A model generated the notes under the pieces. The model was not told the DNA's origin, ran no database searches, and worked only from the letters and a program-made list of their open reading frames with translations. 64,000 nucleotides of DNA from Ashinkailepas kermadecensis (Eukaryota; Arthropoda; Thecostraca; Neolepadidae), in assembly GCA_034440615.1 (NCBI GenBank), contig JAOTOM010004961.1, positions 151,001 to 215,000 on the forward strand, read 5' to 3'. A program made the position numbers and the translations under genes. Below, piece after piece: positions 20,559 through 32,734 of the stretch. Numbering within the stretch: the stretch's first letter is position 1; every line of letters begins with the position of its first letter.

Positions 20559-20806
20559 CATCAACAGGAACGTGACATTTCCCACTCCTCCCCTCTGTCT
20601 TCCCTCCACCTCATCCAAGACATAAACAGGAACGTGACATTTCCCATCTCCTCCCCTCTGTCTTCCCTCCACCTCATCCAACACATCAACAGGAACCTGA
20701 CATTTCCCATCTCCTCCCCTCTTTCTTCCCTCCACCTCATTCAAGATATCAACAGGAACGTGACATTTCCCACTCCTCCCCTCCGTCTTCCCTCCACCTC
20801 ATTCAA
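20559..20806 (+). repeat. ~62-bp minisatellite, four copies
   Basis: Units start near 20559, 20620, 20684 and 20746 with ACATCAACAGGAACGTGACA, followed by TTTCCCATCTCCTCCCCTC and TTCCCTCCACCTCATCCAAG. The pyrimidine-rich half followed by a purine-rich start is reminiscent of a splice-acceptor region, but no exon is visible next to it. Confidence 0.85.
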
Positions 20807-21601
20807 GAACAGCCGGCACTGCTGCTATGTGGTTAATACAAACTTTTTACTTCCGGTTGTTGTAAACAGTTACGTGTTCATAGAACCGTATCAGTCATCG
20901 CCGTCTAGACGATGTTCACCATGCCCGTTTGCTTATATGCTTTATATTTCGCACCACTCGTCCGCGCCATGCTTCGGTACATGCACACACGGTGTTCCAG
21001 TTGCGAGATGACAGGAGTTGTCTTCACGTTGTCGTTGTGGTATCATTTGGGTGGCGTTATGCTCACAATGTGTCCTTAATTTATGCCGGATTTCCGGATT
21101 ATGAACAATCATATTTCATTGCATCCAACAATTTCACGTCCTTAGAAGCGAATGCGGAGCCGAGGCAGCTGACTCCCGTGTATGTGGTGCAGCCGTTTAC
21201 CTGAGCCCCCCCCCCCTCATTAAATTTGTACATTAAATTACATTTGGGAGACATTATATTTGTATGTAGAATATCTAGCGGATGCCATGACCCAGATGTT
21301 CAATTTGTTTCGCACGGGATGGGGATCGGAAAGGATATATCGACGCATGGAAGGTTAGCACCAGCGGTCATTTTCATCAAACAAAGCAGGTACTTAGAGA
21401 AGCACGAATCCATTGCACACATCAATATTCATCCGTATTCAGCTCGCTGTGTTCAAGGACGGATCCACTCAGTGGACTGAAGTGTCCAAATAAAACAATT
21501 ACCGTATATTTTCGAACATACATCAGATTTGGGTACTTTCGGACCTGAGTTTGAGCTTGAGTCAATATTTTCCCCACAAATTGTCTCTAGTTTTTCTCTA
21601 G

Positions 21602-22075
21602 TTGGCAGCATACTGCTGTCGTCAGGAGGTCGGTAGCATACTGCTGTCGTCAGGAGGTTGGTAGCATACTGTTGTCGTCAGGAGGTTGGTAGCATACTGC
21701 TGTCGTCAGGAGGTTGGCAGCACATGTTGTCGTCAGGAGGTCGGTAGCATACTGCTGTCGTCAGGAGGGTGGTAGAGCACTGCTGTTATCAGGAGGTCGG
21801 TAGGACACTGCTGTCGTCAGGAGGTCGGTAGCATACTGCTGTCGTCAGGAGGTTGGCAGCATACTGTTGTCGTCAAGAGGTCGGTAGCATACTGCTGTCG
21901 TCAGGAGGGTGGTAGTACATTGCTGTCGTCAGGAGGTTGGCAGCACATTGCTGTTGTCAGGAGGTCGGTAGCATACTGTTGTCGTCAGTAGGTTGGCAGC
22001 ATACTGTTGTCGTCAGGAGGTCGGTAGCATACTGCTGTCGTCAGGAGGTTGGCAGCACACTGCTGTCATCAGTGC
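21602..22075 (+). repeat. 28-bp minisatellite, ~17 copies
   Basis: The unit is TAGCATACTGCTGTCGTCAG followed by GAGGTCGG, with GGTTGGCAGCACA and GTTGTCGTCAAGAGG variants. It ends ~120 bp before the left arm of the large inverted repeat. Confidence 0.9.
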
Positions 22076-22189
22076 AGTGCGTTTCAACCGCATCTAAAGT
22101 GACTCGATGGACGCACACTGACCCCGGTAGACGAAATATCCTGAAGCGACAAACCAGCACCAACAGTGACTTTGTATGCTCGCCGATCG

Positions 22190-24755
22190 AAGAGGCGCAG
22201 TAACTCCAGCGAGGAGTGGACGGCACAAGCAACATCGCTGCCCAAAGTCCCATTGTCTCGTCAAAACTATGTGTGGTCACTGGGGCCGAAGTCCAGCTCA
22301 GAATCGCTGACAGCACCGTTGAGCATTGGTCAGCTGGGACACTCAGGTTATATCGCTTCAGGACAGGAGCACACACTAGGACAGATTGACACGAGCTTGC
22401 CGAGCAGACCCCCGGGCTGCAGCGCCTGCTGTGTGTGGTACACATAATTTGGCCACATGTGTCTGGCCGCCAGGAGCGGCGTTATGCGTGATACGCTCTT
22501 GCTATGGCAGTCAGGTTCGCCCTGTAGGCCACTCGTGAACGGAATCATCCAACTCCCATTTGCATGACACTCAACTGAAGCCTCATTCAGGGAAAGCATC
22601 GGTTTGTCGGCACAGTGCTATGCGCGCTAGCAGCACCACAACACCAGTAGCTCGTAATTCAGCTTGCGATTTCACGCACAGAGGACGCTAGTGCTCCTGT
22701 GGAGAGCCATGGTTTCGACGAACAGTGTCCCGCCGCGAAGTTTGCTCGGCGATAAAACAGGTTCACCTGTCCATCACAGTTGGACCCGTACAGAGTCAAA
22801 CACGCCGAGAATGATCACCTCGGAGCATTTGGAAAGCATCCAATAGATAATACGCAGGAGCAAGCAGACTTATCTTGCTTCAATCTTCGATTTCGACGGA
22901 TCCTCTGAATAAGACGAACCCACTCGTACTGCTCCACCTCACACGCTAGCCTGATTCTTTTTTGACTATTCCTTCTCTCCTTCATCTTACAGTCTCGCAA
23001 TGGCTAAAGCTCGCCGAAGATACATTCATCCAAACGTCAAATCACGTGTTTTGTCAGCACCAGTGAGAGTTCGCAACTTCACGGTATACCCATCACACGC
23101 TGCATGCCAACATCTTCACTTGCTGCTGAACGTCATGCATGCACAGGGAATAGTGGACCATCCATTTTAACTGATCGTACGCAAGCGTTAATCCTCACAT
23201 ATAAATACCAGACTATGCTCCACATAACTGCATGGGAATTGAAAACGAAGCTGGGACTTACAAACAGCTATCTCAAGACATCAGGAAACCTGTATAGTGA
23301 TGATACGACCGAAGACTTAAACGGTCGGGCACTGCTTGCTATGCTTGCAATTCGTTTGACAAAATAATATTAACCCAACAGGACATTCTGGGTGGTGCTT
23401 GTTCAAAAACGTTCCAAAGTGGTCTGAAAATTGCTAAATTAGCGTAGCGTAAATTAATTATAACCTTGAGTCGTGCTGATTTAGAAAACCACCGCAACAC
23501 ATCGCAAACAAATACAATCCAACTAAACTCAACCAACCATAAAACACAGGTTCAAATAACATGACAAAGCATGGACTAACACATCATGACGTAGTATAAC
23601 ACCACTTCACCTCACCTCACTCCACCATCCTCTCCAAACATAACCTAGTTCAACATAGTCTGAAAACACATTGTCGGCGGTTTAGTGTATCAGCATGTCA
23701 CATTTGTAATATGTATTTATTTTGGTTTTAAATTACCTTAAAGCGTTATGGCTGTTGTCGACCACGGACGAGCCAAAACATGACCAAATTTTGGTGTCAA
23801 GTTCCTCTTATTTTTGCTGCGACACTCTGATTGGAAAAGGGCGCTCCTACAGAAGGTTTGAGTGCACCCTTGAAATTTCAAGTCCTGAGTCACGAGGCTC
23901 CTGCCTCGTGTTTAACGTTTGGATGAAGGTGCCTTCGAGTTCGGCGAGCTTTGGCCATTTCGAGACTTTAGGGTGAAGCAGAGGACAAATAGCCAAAGAG
24001 AAAGAGCCAGGCTAGCGTTTGAGGTGGAGCAGTACCAGTAGGTGAGGCTCATTCAGAGGATCCGTCGAAATCGAAGATTGAAGCAAGATAAGACCGCTTG
24101 CTCCTGCGTATTATCTATTGGATGCTTTCCAAGTGCTCCGAGGTGATCATTCTCGGCGTGTTTGACTCTGTACGGGTCCAACTGTGATGGACAGGTGAAC
24201 CTGTTTTATCGCCAAGCAAACTTCGGGGCGGGACACTGTTCGTCGAAACCATGGCTCTCCACAGGAGCACTAGCGTCCTCTGTGCGTGAAATCGCAAGCT
24301 GAATTACGAGCTACTGGTGTTGTGGTGCTGCTAGCGCGCATAGCACTGTGCCGACAAACCGATGCTTTCCTTGAATGAGGCTTCAGCTGAGTGTCATGCA
24401 GATGGGAGTTGGATGATTCCATTCACGAGTGGCCTACAGGGCGAACCTGACTGCCATAGTAAGAGCGTATCACGCATAACGCCGCTCCTGGCGGCCAGAC
24501 ACATGTGGCCAAATTATGTGTACGACACACAGCAGGCGCCACAACCCTGCTCAACTCTGCTCGGCAAGCTCGTGTCAATCTGTCCTAGTGTGTGCTCCTG
24601 TCCTGAAGCGATATAACCTGAGTGTCCAAACCAACAAATGTTCAACGGTGCTGTCAGCATTCTGAGCTGGACTTCTGGATTTGCCTGGTCTCAGTGACCA
24701 CACGTGGTTTTGACGAGACAGTGGGACGTTCGGTGGCGTCCGCTCCTCGCTGCCT
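22190..24755. repeat. Large inverted repeat, ~850-bp arms around an ~860-bp centre
   Basis: The left arm (~22190-23047) and right arm (~23908-24755) are reverse complements at roughly 90-95 per cent identity by eye. Peptides encoded at 22664-22846 (+) and 24115-24297 (-) are identical over 60 residues, and those at 22348-22599 (-) and 24362-24616 (+) nearly so. The arms contain no long intact reading frame. The centre (23048-23890) is AT-richer and single copy. A small hairpin CACGAGGC/GCCTCGTG sits at 23891-23910, just at the inner edge of the right arm. It could be a foldback-type element or a head-to-head duplication of a decayed gene or transposon. No transposase was recognised. Confidence 0.85.
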
Positions 24756-24878
24756 CTGGTGCCTCAGCACGACTTGGGGTGGCCCCAGCGCGGATCCTGG
24801 GTTCCCACTACCTCTAAGGGGGTGGAGGATGGGTAATTTCCCCCTTTTGATCCCGGCACTCCCTTCGGTACGCCACTG

Positions 24879-25935
<1,057 letters not shown>

Positions 25936-26790
25936 GGCAGCTGACCGAAGGACACCCAGGAACCCTCTCGGTAGCCCGACTGACATACGATGGCAGCTGA
26001 CCGGAGGACACCCAGGAACCGTCTCGGTAGCCCGACTGACATACTATGGCAGATGACCGAAGGACACCCAGGAACCGTCTCGGTAGCCCGACTGACATAC
26101 TATGGCAGCTGACCGGGGGACACCCAGGAACCGTCTCGGTAGCCCGACTGACATACGCTGGCAGATGACCGAAGGACACCCAGGAACCCTCTTGGTATCC
26201 CGACTGACATACGCTGGCAGATGACCGAAGGACACCCAGGAACCGTCTCGGTATCCCGACTGACATACGATGGCAGCTGACCGGAGGACACCCAGGAACC
26301 GTCTCGGTAGCCCGACTGACATACGATGGCAGCTGACCGGAGGACACCCAGGAACCCTCTCGGTATCCCGACTGGCATACGATGGCAGCTGACCGGTACA
26401 CATCCAGGAACCGTCTCGGTAGCCCGACTGACATACGATGGCAGATGACTGGGGGACACCCAAGAACCGTCTCGGTAGCCCGACTGACATACGATGGCAG
26501 ATGACCGGATGATACCCAGGAACCTTCTCGGTAGCCCAGCTGGCATACGCTGGCAGATGATCGGAGGATACCCAGGAACCGTCTCGGTAGCCCAGCTGGC
26601 ATACGCTGGCAGATGATCGGAGGATACCCAGGAACCGTCTCGGTAGCTTAACTGGCATACGCTGGCAGATGATCGGAGGACACCCAGGAACCGTCTCGGT
26701 AGCCCAGCTGGTATACGATGGCAGCTGACCGGAGCACACCCAGGAATCGTCTCGGTAGCTTAACTGCCATACACTGGCTTATGCTGACCT
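25936..26790 (-). repeat. 56-bp minisatellite, ~15 copies
   Basis: The + strand unit is GGCAGCTGACCGGAGGACAC, CCAGGAACCGTCTCGGTAGC, CCGACTGACATACGAT. Neighbouring copies share variants (AGATGACCG, CCCTCTCGGTATC, TTAACTGGCAT), indicating local slippage. Because 56 is not a multiple of 3 and the unit lacks stops, all three - strand frames are open (up to 294 codons). These are not genes. Confidence 0.93.
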
Positions 26791-27768
26791 CGCTTCTCTC
26801 ACTTTTCACTCGTTGCTCGTCTCTCCTCGCTGCTCTCACTCACTCACAGCAGGTGTCGTCGCTCACGACACCTGCTACATCTCGGCAAATGACCACCGGA
26901 CACCTGCGGGGGCCACCTGCGGACACCTGCGATTGGCACCTGTCGGCAGCTGCGTCTGCATTACCGCACGGGCTCTCGGAGTGTCTCGGAGTGTCACTGT
27001 CACAGAGCTGGTAACATTCATCCCCCCCCCACCACTCCACCCACCCACCCACAGGGCCCGCCCTGTCGGCGGCAGTTGCGGTGATGGTGACATTCAGGGA
27101 AGGGGAGGGGGTGCTGCTGGCTCTGAAGAGGTCACGGTCCGGTCGGAGTTGGTCGGACACTGACGGCAGCAGGAAAGGCAGCCCTCTCGATTGGTTGCGG
27201 TGTACCGCCCCCTCACAGCTTGAGTGCCGGCACCGGCACCAGCAGCAGAGACGCGCCTATGTAATAGGAAGTATGAACATTAGGAAGTATGAACGTTTGT
27301 TCACACATCAGACCTATGCATAGCAGTCTTGTGTGCTCACATAATTCAAACTGCATCTTTGAAGAGAGAATTGGCTGCAAGCCATGCTTGCTTGCTTGTT
27401 TGCACGCAGTTTGAGTAAATGTTGGCGCAAACAGCTTTATCTTGGACTGGACCACCGACAAGCTCCCTCTCCACCTCAGGACACCAGTAAAGATCATGCT
27501 GGAAGCATTCTGCCAAGCAACTTGTACGAGGGACTTTGCCAACTACTAATTGAAGTTCATCGTGAAAGTGTCGTTGCAAAATGCAATGCTGGTGCTGCAA
27601 ATAGACAAAGCAGTTGTTAACGAGCCGGATAAACATTGCAACTCCAGACAAATTGGCGTTGTACCTATAGGCAAGCTTATACGGCAATACCTGCAATGCT
27701 ACATTCCGAGTTGAATTCAGCTGTAAATTGTCCTGGTGTACTGGTGAATATAACATTGGATGGCTATG
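26791..27768. other. Non-coding stretch with a CACCTG cluster
   Basis: No gene was recognised. 26791-26848 is strongly pyrimidine-rich (CT/TC) and ends CACAGCAG. 26849-26875 is a hairpin, and 26865-26945 holds five CACCTG hexamers. Confidence 0.45.
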
Positions 27769-27973
27769 TAGAGGCGCAGCTAAGGGGAGGTCGGGGCTCA
27801 CCGTTCCCCACCCCTAACTCACAAAAATGCACTGGATCAAAGCAGAAAATTTGAGATTTTCACCACGCAAAATCCTAAGATTTCGGTGCGCTTCGCTCGC
27901 CGGAAGATTTCTCTGCTCGTCACATTTTTATGGTCCCCCCCTCCACCGTAGGAAAATCATGGCTGCGCCACTG
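27769..27973. mobile_element. Probable worn hAT-like MITE, ~205 bp
   Basis: The left end TAGAGGCGCAGCTAAG and the inverted right end CAGTGGCGCAGCCATG share GGCGCAGC. The 8-bp flanks TGGCTATG and TATCTACG match at five positions, consistent with a decayed target duplication. It includes a C-run (27936-27942) and no coding sequence. Confidence 0.55.
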
Positions 27974-28450
27974 TATCTACGTCATGCCGCTTTACATGAA
28001 ATTAGGACTTTTGCATGCCTTGCTACCAGGTACAACTTCACACTTTGTGACGTCTGGTTTTGAAGATAATGGAAATATGAAAAAGCAATTGAATATCAAC
28101 TGATGTCTAATATACGGAAGTTGTTTTCCAGGTCGATGCTGATTGAAAAGATACCTCGCCGTGAAACAGACGAGAAGCATCGTTATGATGTTCATCTTTA
28201 ATGTTAGTGAATAGCGTCCGCTAGATTCATTCAGAGTTTCAAGGTTCTATCTCCGTCATGGAAAAGGATTTTACGCAGGCTGCATTTACAGTCATATGGT
28301 GCCAGTTCCTCAAAATCACAGAGGAGCTCGACTATGTAGGTAGCAAGCAGTAATATGCGTGAGTGATATCATGGTGTCTTATCGTGGGCCAATATTCCTC
28401 AGGTTGAGCACGAAATCGAGCAGGTTGCCACTCGGAAGTCACTTAAACGT
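27974..28450. other. Non-coding stretch
   Basis: Nothing is recognised between the MITE-like element and the 3' end of the SH3 gene. Confidence 0.4.
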
Positions 28451-28456
28451 TTTATT
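28451..28456 (-). promoter_or_regulatory. Candidate poly(A) signal (AATAAA) of the SH3 gene
   Basis: TTTATT on the + strand gives AATAAA on the - strand, ~316 bases after the stop codon at 28772. Inferred from motif and position. Confidence 0.5.
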
Positions 28457-28771
28457 GAACAGGCATTCCTCTGCCATTTCAAAGAACACAAACACAAAAT
28501 CACAGATAAACGTATTTGGTTTAAACAACACACGCAACGCGTAAACCGTCAGTCACACCACCTTCCTCCTCCGCCGGCTCTGAAAGTAATCCCTCGATCC
28601 GCACCGTCGGCACCGAGCCAGCGATCGTCTCGCCTGAAAGCCCTCTGCTCCTCACCACCGCGCGGCTCCAACACAGACTGACGTCACTGCCGGGTGTGAC
28701 GTCACCCGCCGCGCAGCGCCGCCTCCGGCCGGGAGTGGACGCCGCCAGGTGACGCCGCGGCGTCCGTCCGG

Positions 28772-30266
28772 CTAGTGCAGCCCGGAGCCGACGCAGACCG
28801 ACGGTATGTAGCCCTCGCGGCCGACGGCGTCCTTCACCCAGAACCAGTCGCCCACCGACGTGTTCAGCAGTATCACAATGTCGCCGGGAATCACGGTCAG
28901 CGTGTTGCGGCCGCGGCTCACGAACTCCTCCCAGATGACGGCCTTGTTGTTGCTGCGCGGCGCCACCAGGCGGCCGCGCGGCGGCGCCACCTCCGCGCGC
29001 CGCAGTGCCTCCAGCGACTTGGTGGCTGGCGGCGAGCTGGGCTTCAGCCGGTGGAACGCGCTCGGCCGCGAGCGGTCCAGTCCGTCGGGTGTGTCGTGCG
29101 CCGCCACCAGCGGCCCGCTCGTCGGCGCCGACTGGTCTCGGCGCGGCCGGGCGCCGGCGCGGCGGGTCGGCTCCCGGCCGGCCGACTGGCTGCGGCCGCG
29201 CTGCTGGCTGCGCGCGCGGCCGCGCCGCAGGTGCAGCTCCAGCAGCAGGCCGAGCGCGCGCCCGTCGGCCGTCACGTTCTCGTACAGCTTCTCCGAGTCG
29301 GTCTTGTTGACGCGCGCGTCGAGCGCGGTGCCGTCGGCGGCGCCGGTCGTGCGGTGCCGGCGCCGCTGCGGCCGCTCCTCGCCTCTCTCGCGCCCCGGCT
29401 CGGTCTGTGCCAGCTGCCGCAATGGCGGCCGCGGCGGCGGCGGCGCTCCCTCGCCGCCGCTGTCGCGGCCCACGTCCGTCCGCAGCGGTGAGCGTGCCTT
29501 GGCGGCCGGCGGCGGGCAGGGCGGCCGCTCTGGCGCCTCCTGTCTGGCGACGGATGACCGGGCCCTGGCTCCTGGCTCCGCTCCTGGCTCCGACGAGCGG
29601 CGAGGCAGCCTGCTACAGGCCGCGTCCTCCCACGAGGCGGTGGCAGCGGCGCGCGGGATGATGCCCAACGGTGTGCAGGCGCTGTACGCCAGGTAGCCCT
29701 CCTGACTGTGTGGCGTGTGCACGTACAGCCACTGGCGGTGCTTGAAGAGCGCGTTCACCTACCAGACCCAAGTGGATGGGCACGGTGGGCTCCTCGGGAG
29801 TGGCTGCCGGCTCCAGCACGTATAGCTCTGTGCGTGACGTCACCACCATGGGGATGTTGGCAGGCGTGCGCGCCGTCGCCTGCGACAGGAAATTGTTGAT
29901 GTCATCGATGTCGTAGCCGAACACGCTCGGCGACGGCAGCTTCTTGCGGCGCGGTGTCATCACGTTCTCCTTGTTAGACTCGGTCACGCGGCGCCGTGCC
30001 GCCGCCGTCTCTTTACCGGACTCGGCCGAGCTGGCGACGTCGTCGGAGCCGTTGCCGGTCGGCTTGCCGGCCACCGCCTCGCCCTTGTTCACCTTGTTGG
30101 TGCTCGAGATCTTGGCGCTTTTCACCACCGCCTTGGCGTCGTTGCGCATCTTGGCGCTGCTGCTGGCTGACATGTGCCGCTTGCTGCCACCTGGCGAGTA
30201 GACATGGAACTCGCCCATGAGTGATGCGCGGGCCTGTCGTCCGACAGCGGAGCGTCGCAGTGTCAC
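28772..30266 (-). CDS. SH3-domain protein, two SH3 domains, frame broken once
   Basis: Two overlapping - strand frames make one protein. Frame 1 (from 30266 or, more likely, Met at 30218, MGEFHVYSPGGSKRH) gives a Lys/Ser-rich N-terminus. It continues with VFGYDIDDINNFLSQ, then RTELYVLEPAATPEEPTVP and IHLG near 29770. Frame 2 starts at 29758 with VNALFKHRQWLYV and QEGYLAYSACTPLGI, the second half of an SH3 domain. A ~230-residue Arg/Pro/Ala-rich linker follows, then a second SH3 (AVIWEEFV, NTLTVIPGDIV, DWFWVKD, GREGYIPS) and the stop at 28772-28774. The join lies at CTGGTAGGTGAAC (29767-29755). One extra G, or four bases GTAG that look like an intron with nothing inside, would explain the shift. 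SH3 domains bind Pro-rich peptides, so an adaptor role is likely. I do not recognise the orthologue. Upstream exons may exist. Confidence 0.75.
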
Positions 30267-30610
30267 GTGACCCGTCGACCCTCACGCTCTGTCCGGAGGA
30301 GACATGCTCAGCTTGTGGCTGCTGCAGCACCACTGCCACACGCCGTCTGCACCCTGAGTGGCTGCCGCGGTCGTATGAGCTCACTTGCTGACTGTCTCTT
30401 CAGACTGTCCGCCACTGGTGCTGACTGGAGAAGGCAGCCGCCAGGTGTTCGCCTTCCTCGATGATGGCCGATGTAGCGGCAACAATCTGAAGCAGCGGGG
30501 GGGGGGGGCAGTCAGTGAACAGCTTTAGATCCGTCGTGTCCGCAATGAACGGGTCGGTTTTCATACAGATTCGCTTGCAGTGTTTCGTCGAGTATATCTG
30601 GGAGCGTAAC

Positions 30611-30664
30611 AGTTGGTTGGTTATTGGAGTTAGGGGCGCATCGACTGCATTGGTCGTACAGCGC
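30611..30664 (-). mobile_element. 3' end of a SINE-like retroposon
   Basis: Read on the - strand: TGTACGACCAATGCAGTCGA, TGCGCCCCTAACTCC, AATAACCAACCAACT. The first part matches 60306-60335 almost base for base, and the tail matches the other SINE tails in the window. The 5' limit is unclear and no target duplication was found. Confidence 0.6.
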
Positions 30665-31000
30665 CCATGCGTGACGATTTCTATGTTTGCAACGCAGCTG
30701 GAGATGAATTGTCGATCTGTCATCGAGACGTGGATGCCATTGAAGATGAGAGTGGCAGTCAGGAGGTATTCGGATTGCGGAAATGCCACGGGTGCCAAGA
30801 GGAATATGGAGATCATAGCTTGAGACAACCACGACTTCACGGACCAAATAGACAAAGGACAGGTCGTTTTAATCCCACGTAGACCCTCCACCAACTCTCC
30901 GAAACCTTGTGGGAGATGTGTATCTCACACATGCGCTGCGGAGCCGACGAGGTCGGTGTTTTGAGACGCCCCCTCTCCATAAAAAGCAAAGCTGGAAAAA

Positions 31001-31035
31001 GCAATCACGCCATGATGCTTCATGGCGTTGATTGC
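31001..31035. repeat. 15-bp inverted repeat with one bulge
   Basis: GCAATCACGCCATGA (31001-31015) pairs with 31020-31035, leaving a single bulged T. The loop is TGCT. Confidence 0.9.
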
Positions 31036-31633
31036 AAAAAAAAATTGCCCAAGCATGTGGTCTGCCTTTCGCAAATCATCATGTTTCATCGTCCCTTGCA
31101 TGTCCACAGTGCAACTATAAATATCGCTAATATTTCCGGCACGACATTATTTGCACTGTGTTTGCGAAGAAATGAACAAGCTTACATTTTGGTGGCTTAC
31201 CCAGTAACCTTTAGATTCATTGTAGCCTACAAGCTAATTAGCTTTGATTCAACACCACAACAGACGTTGCCAGAACTACGCTTAGAACCAGCGGACAAAG
31301 AGAACTGGGTCACTTCTCCATAAATGAAGCACACCTGAGCAATGATGCCATACTGTTTAATAGCAGATATTCCGCCTGCAACAGATGAAATCCTGGAAAG
31401 AGGGAGAGTGCAGGGATGGAGCGAAGTACGGCTGAAGGCACAGGCCAAGTGCCAGGAGGCTCGGCCATTATCCTTCACAACACTGCGCGATATCATGCAA
31501 GGTCTTCTGGAACGTCTCTGGACATTGCCGCTGCACCGGTGAAACTGAGCTGTCAATCAAACCGGACTGGCCGCACTTCTTCTTGGCATCACGTGTGTGC
31601 TCCACATATGGGCGGCGGCTAGACGAAGCCGCA

Positions 31634-32487
31634 CTGATCCCGCCCTCGCCTGGTGAACGGCGCGGTCACAGTCAACAGTGCTGCTGATCCCACTCCCGTC
31701 TGATGAACGGCGCGGTCACAGTCAACAGTGCTGCTGATCCCACTCCCGTCTGATGAACGGCGCGGTCACAGTCAACAGTGCTGCTGATCCCACTCCCGTC
31801 TGATGAACGGCGCGGTCACAGTCAACAGTGCTGCTGATCCCACTCCCGTCTGGTGAACGGCGCGGTCTGTCACAGTCAACAGTGCTGCTGATCCCACTCC
31901 CGTCTGATGAACGGCGCGGTCACAGTCAACAGTGCTGCTGATCCCACTCCCGTCTGGTGAACGGCGCGGTCACAGTCAACAGTGCTGCTGATCCTACTCC
32001 CGTCTGATGAACGGAGCGGTCACAGTCAACAGTGCTGCTGATCCCACTCCCGTCTGATGAACGGCGCGGTCACAGTCAACAGTGCTGCTGATCCCACTCC
32101 CGTCTGGTGAACGGCGCGGTCACAGTCAACAGTGCTGCTGATCCTACTCCCGTCTGATGAACGGAGCGGTCACAGTCAACAGTGCTGCTGATCCCACTCC
32201 CGTCTGGTGAACGGCGCGGTCACTATCAACAGTGCTGCTGATCCCACTCCCGTCTGGTGAACGGCGCGGTCACAGTCAACAGTGCTGCTGATCCCACTCC
32301 CGTCTGATGAACGGCGCGGTCACAGTCAACAGTGCTGCTGATCCCACTCCCGTCTGGTGAACGGCGCGGTCACAGTCAACAGTGCTGCTGATCCCACTCC
32401 CGTCTGATGAACGGCGCGGTCACAGTCAACAGTGCTGCTGATCCCACTCCCGTCTGGTGAACGGCGCGGTCGCAGTCAACAGTGCTG
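31634..32487 (+). repeat. 50-bp minisatellite, ~17 copies
   Basis: The unit is TGCTGCTGATCCCACTCCCG, TCTGATGAACGGCGCGGTCA, CAGTCAACAG. Copies alternate CTGATGAACG and CTGGTGAACG, with rarer TCCTACTCCC/ACGGAGCGG copies that recur as a pair, so there is a higher-order pattern. Confidence 0.95.
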
Positions 32488-32734
32488 GCTGACTTAGCTG
32501 ACTGCAGGCGACTGGGTCACCAGACACTCTCGGACATCACAGCTCGCCGACGAGCATCTGACGTTGTGGCGCCGACAGCGGTTCTTTGTCAGAACTAGTA
32601 CCGGAGTAACTGCCCCGCGCCGGCCGGTCTTCCACGTTTTATGCGGCAGCTAAAACTCCGATGCTCAATTTATGCATGCAAACAGTGTGGCAGGAACAGA
32701 GCCTGGTTATCTGGAGGTTGGCCAGGATGGGGTA

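Larger units (their letters stand above)
30267..31633. other. Non-coding stretch with a SINE tail and a hairpin
   Basis: No gene was recognised. It contains the 3' part of a SINE (30611-30664) and a 15-bp hairpin (31001-31035). A G-run of ten lies at 30498-30507. Confidence 0.45.

Noticed and set aside
28775..29696. Long + strand frames over the SH3 gene
   Set aside because: GC-rich antisense shadows; the - strand carries two recognisable SH3 domains.
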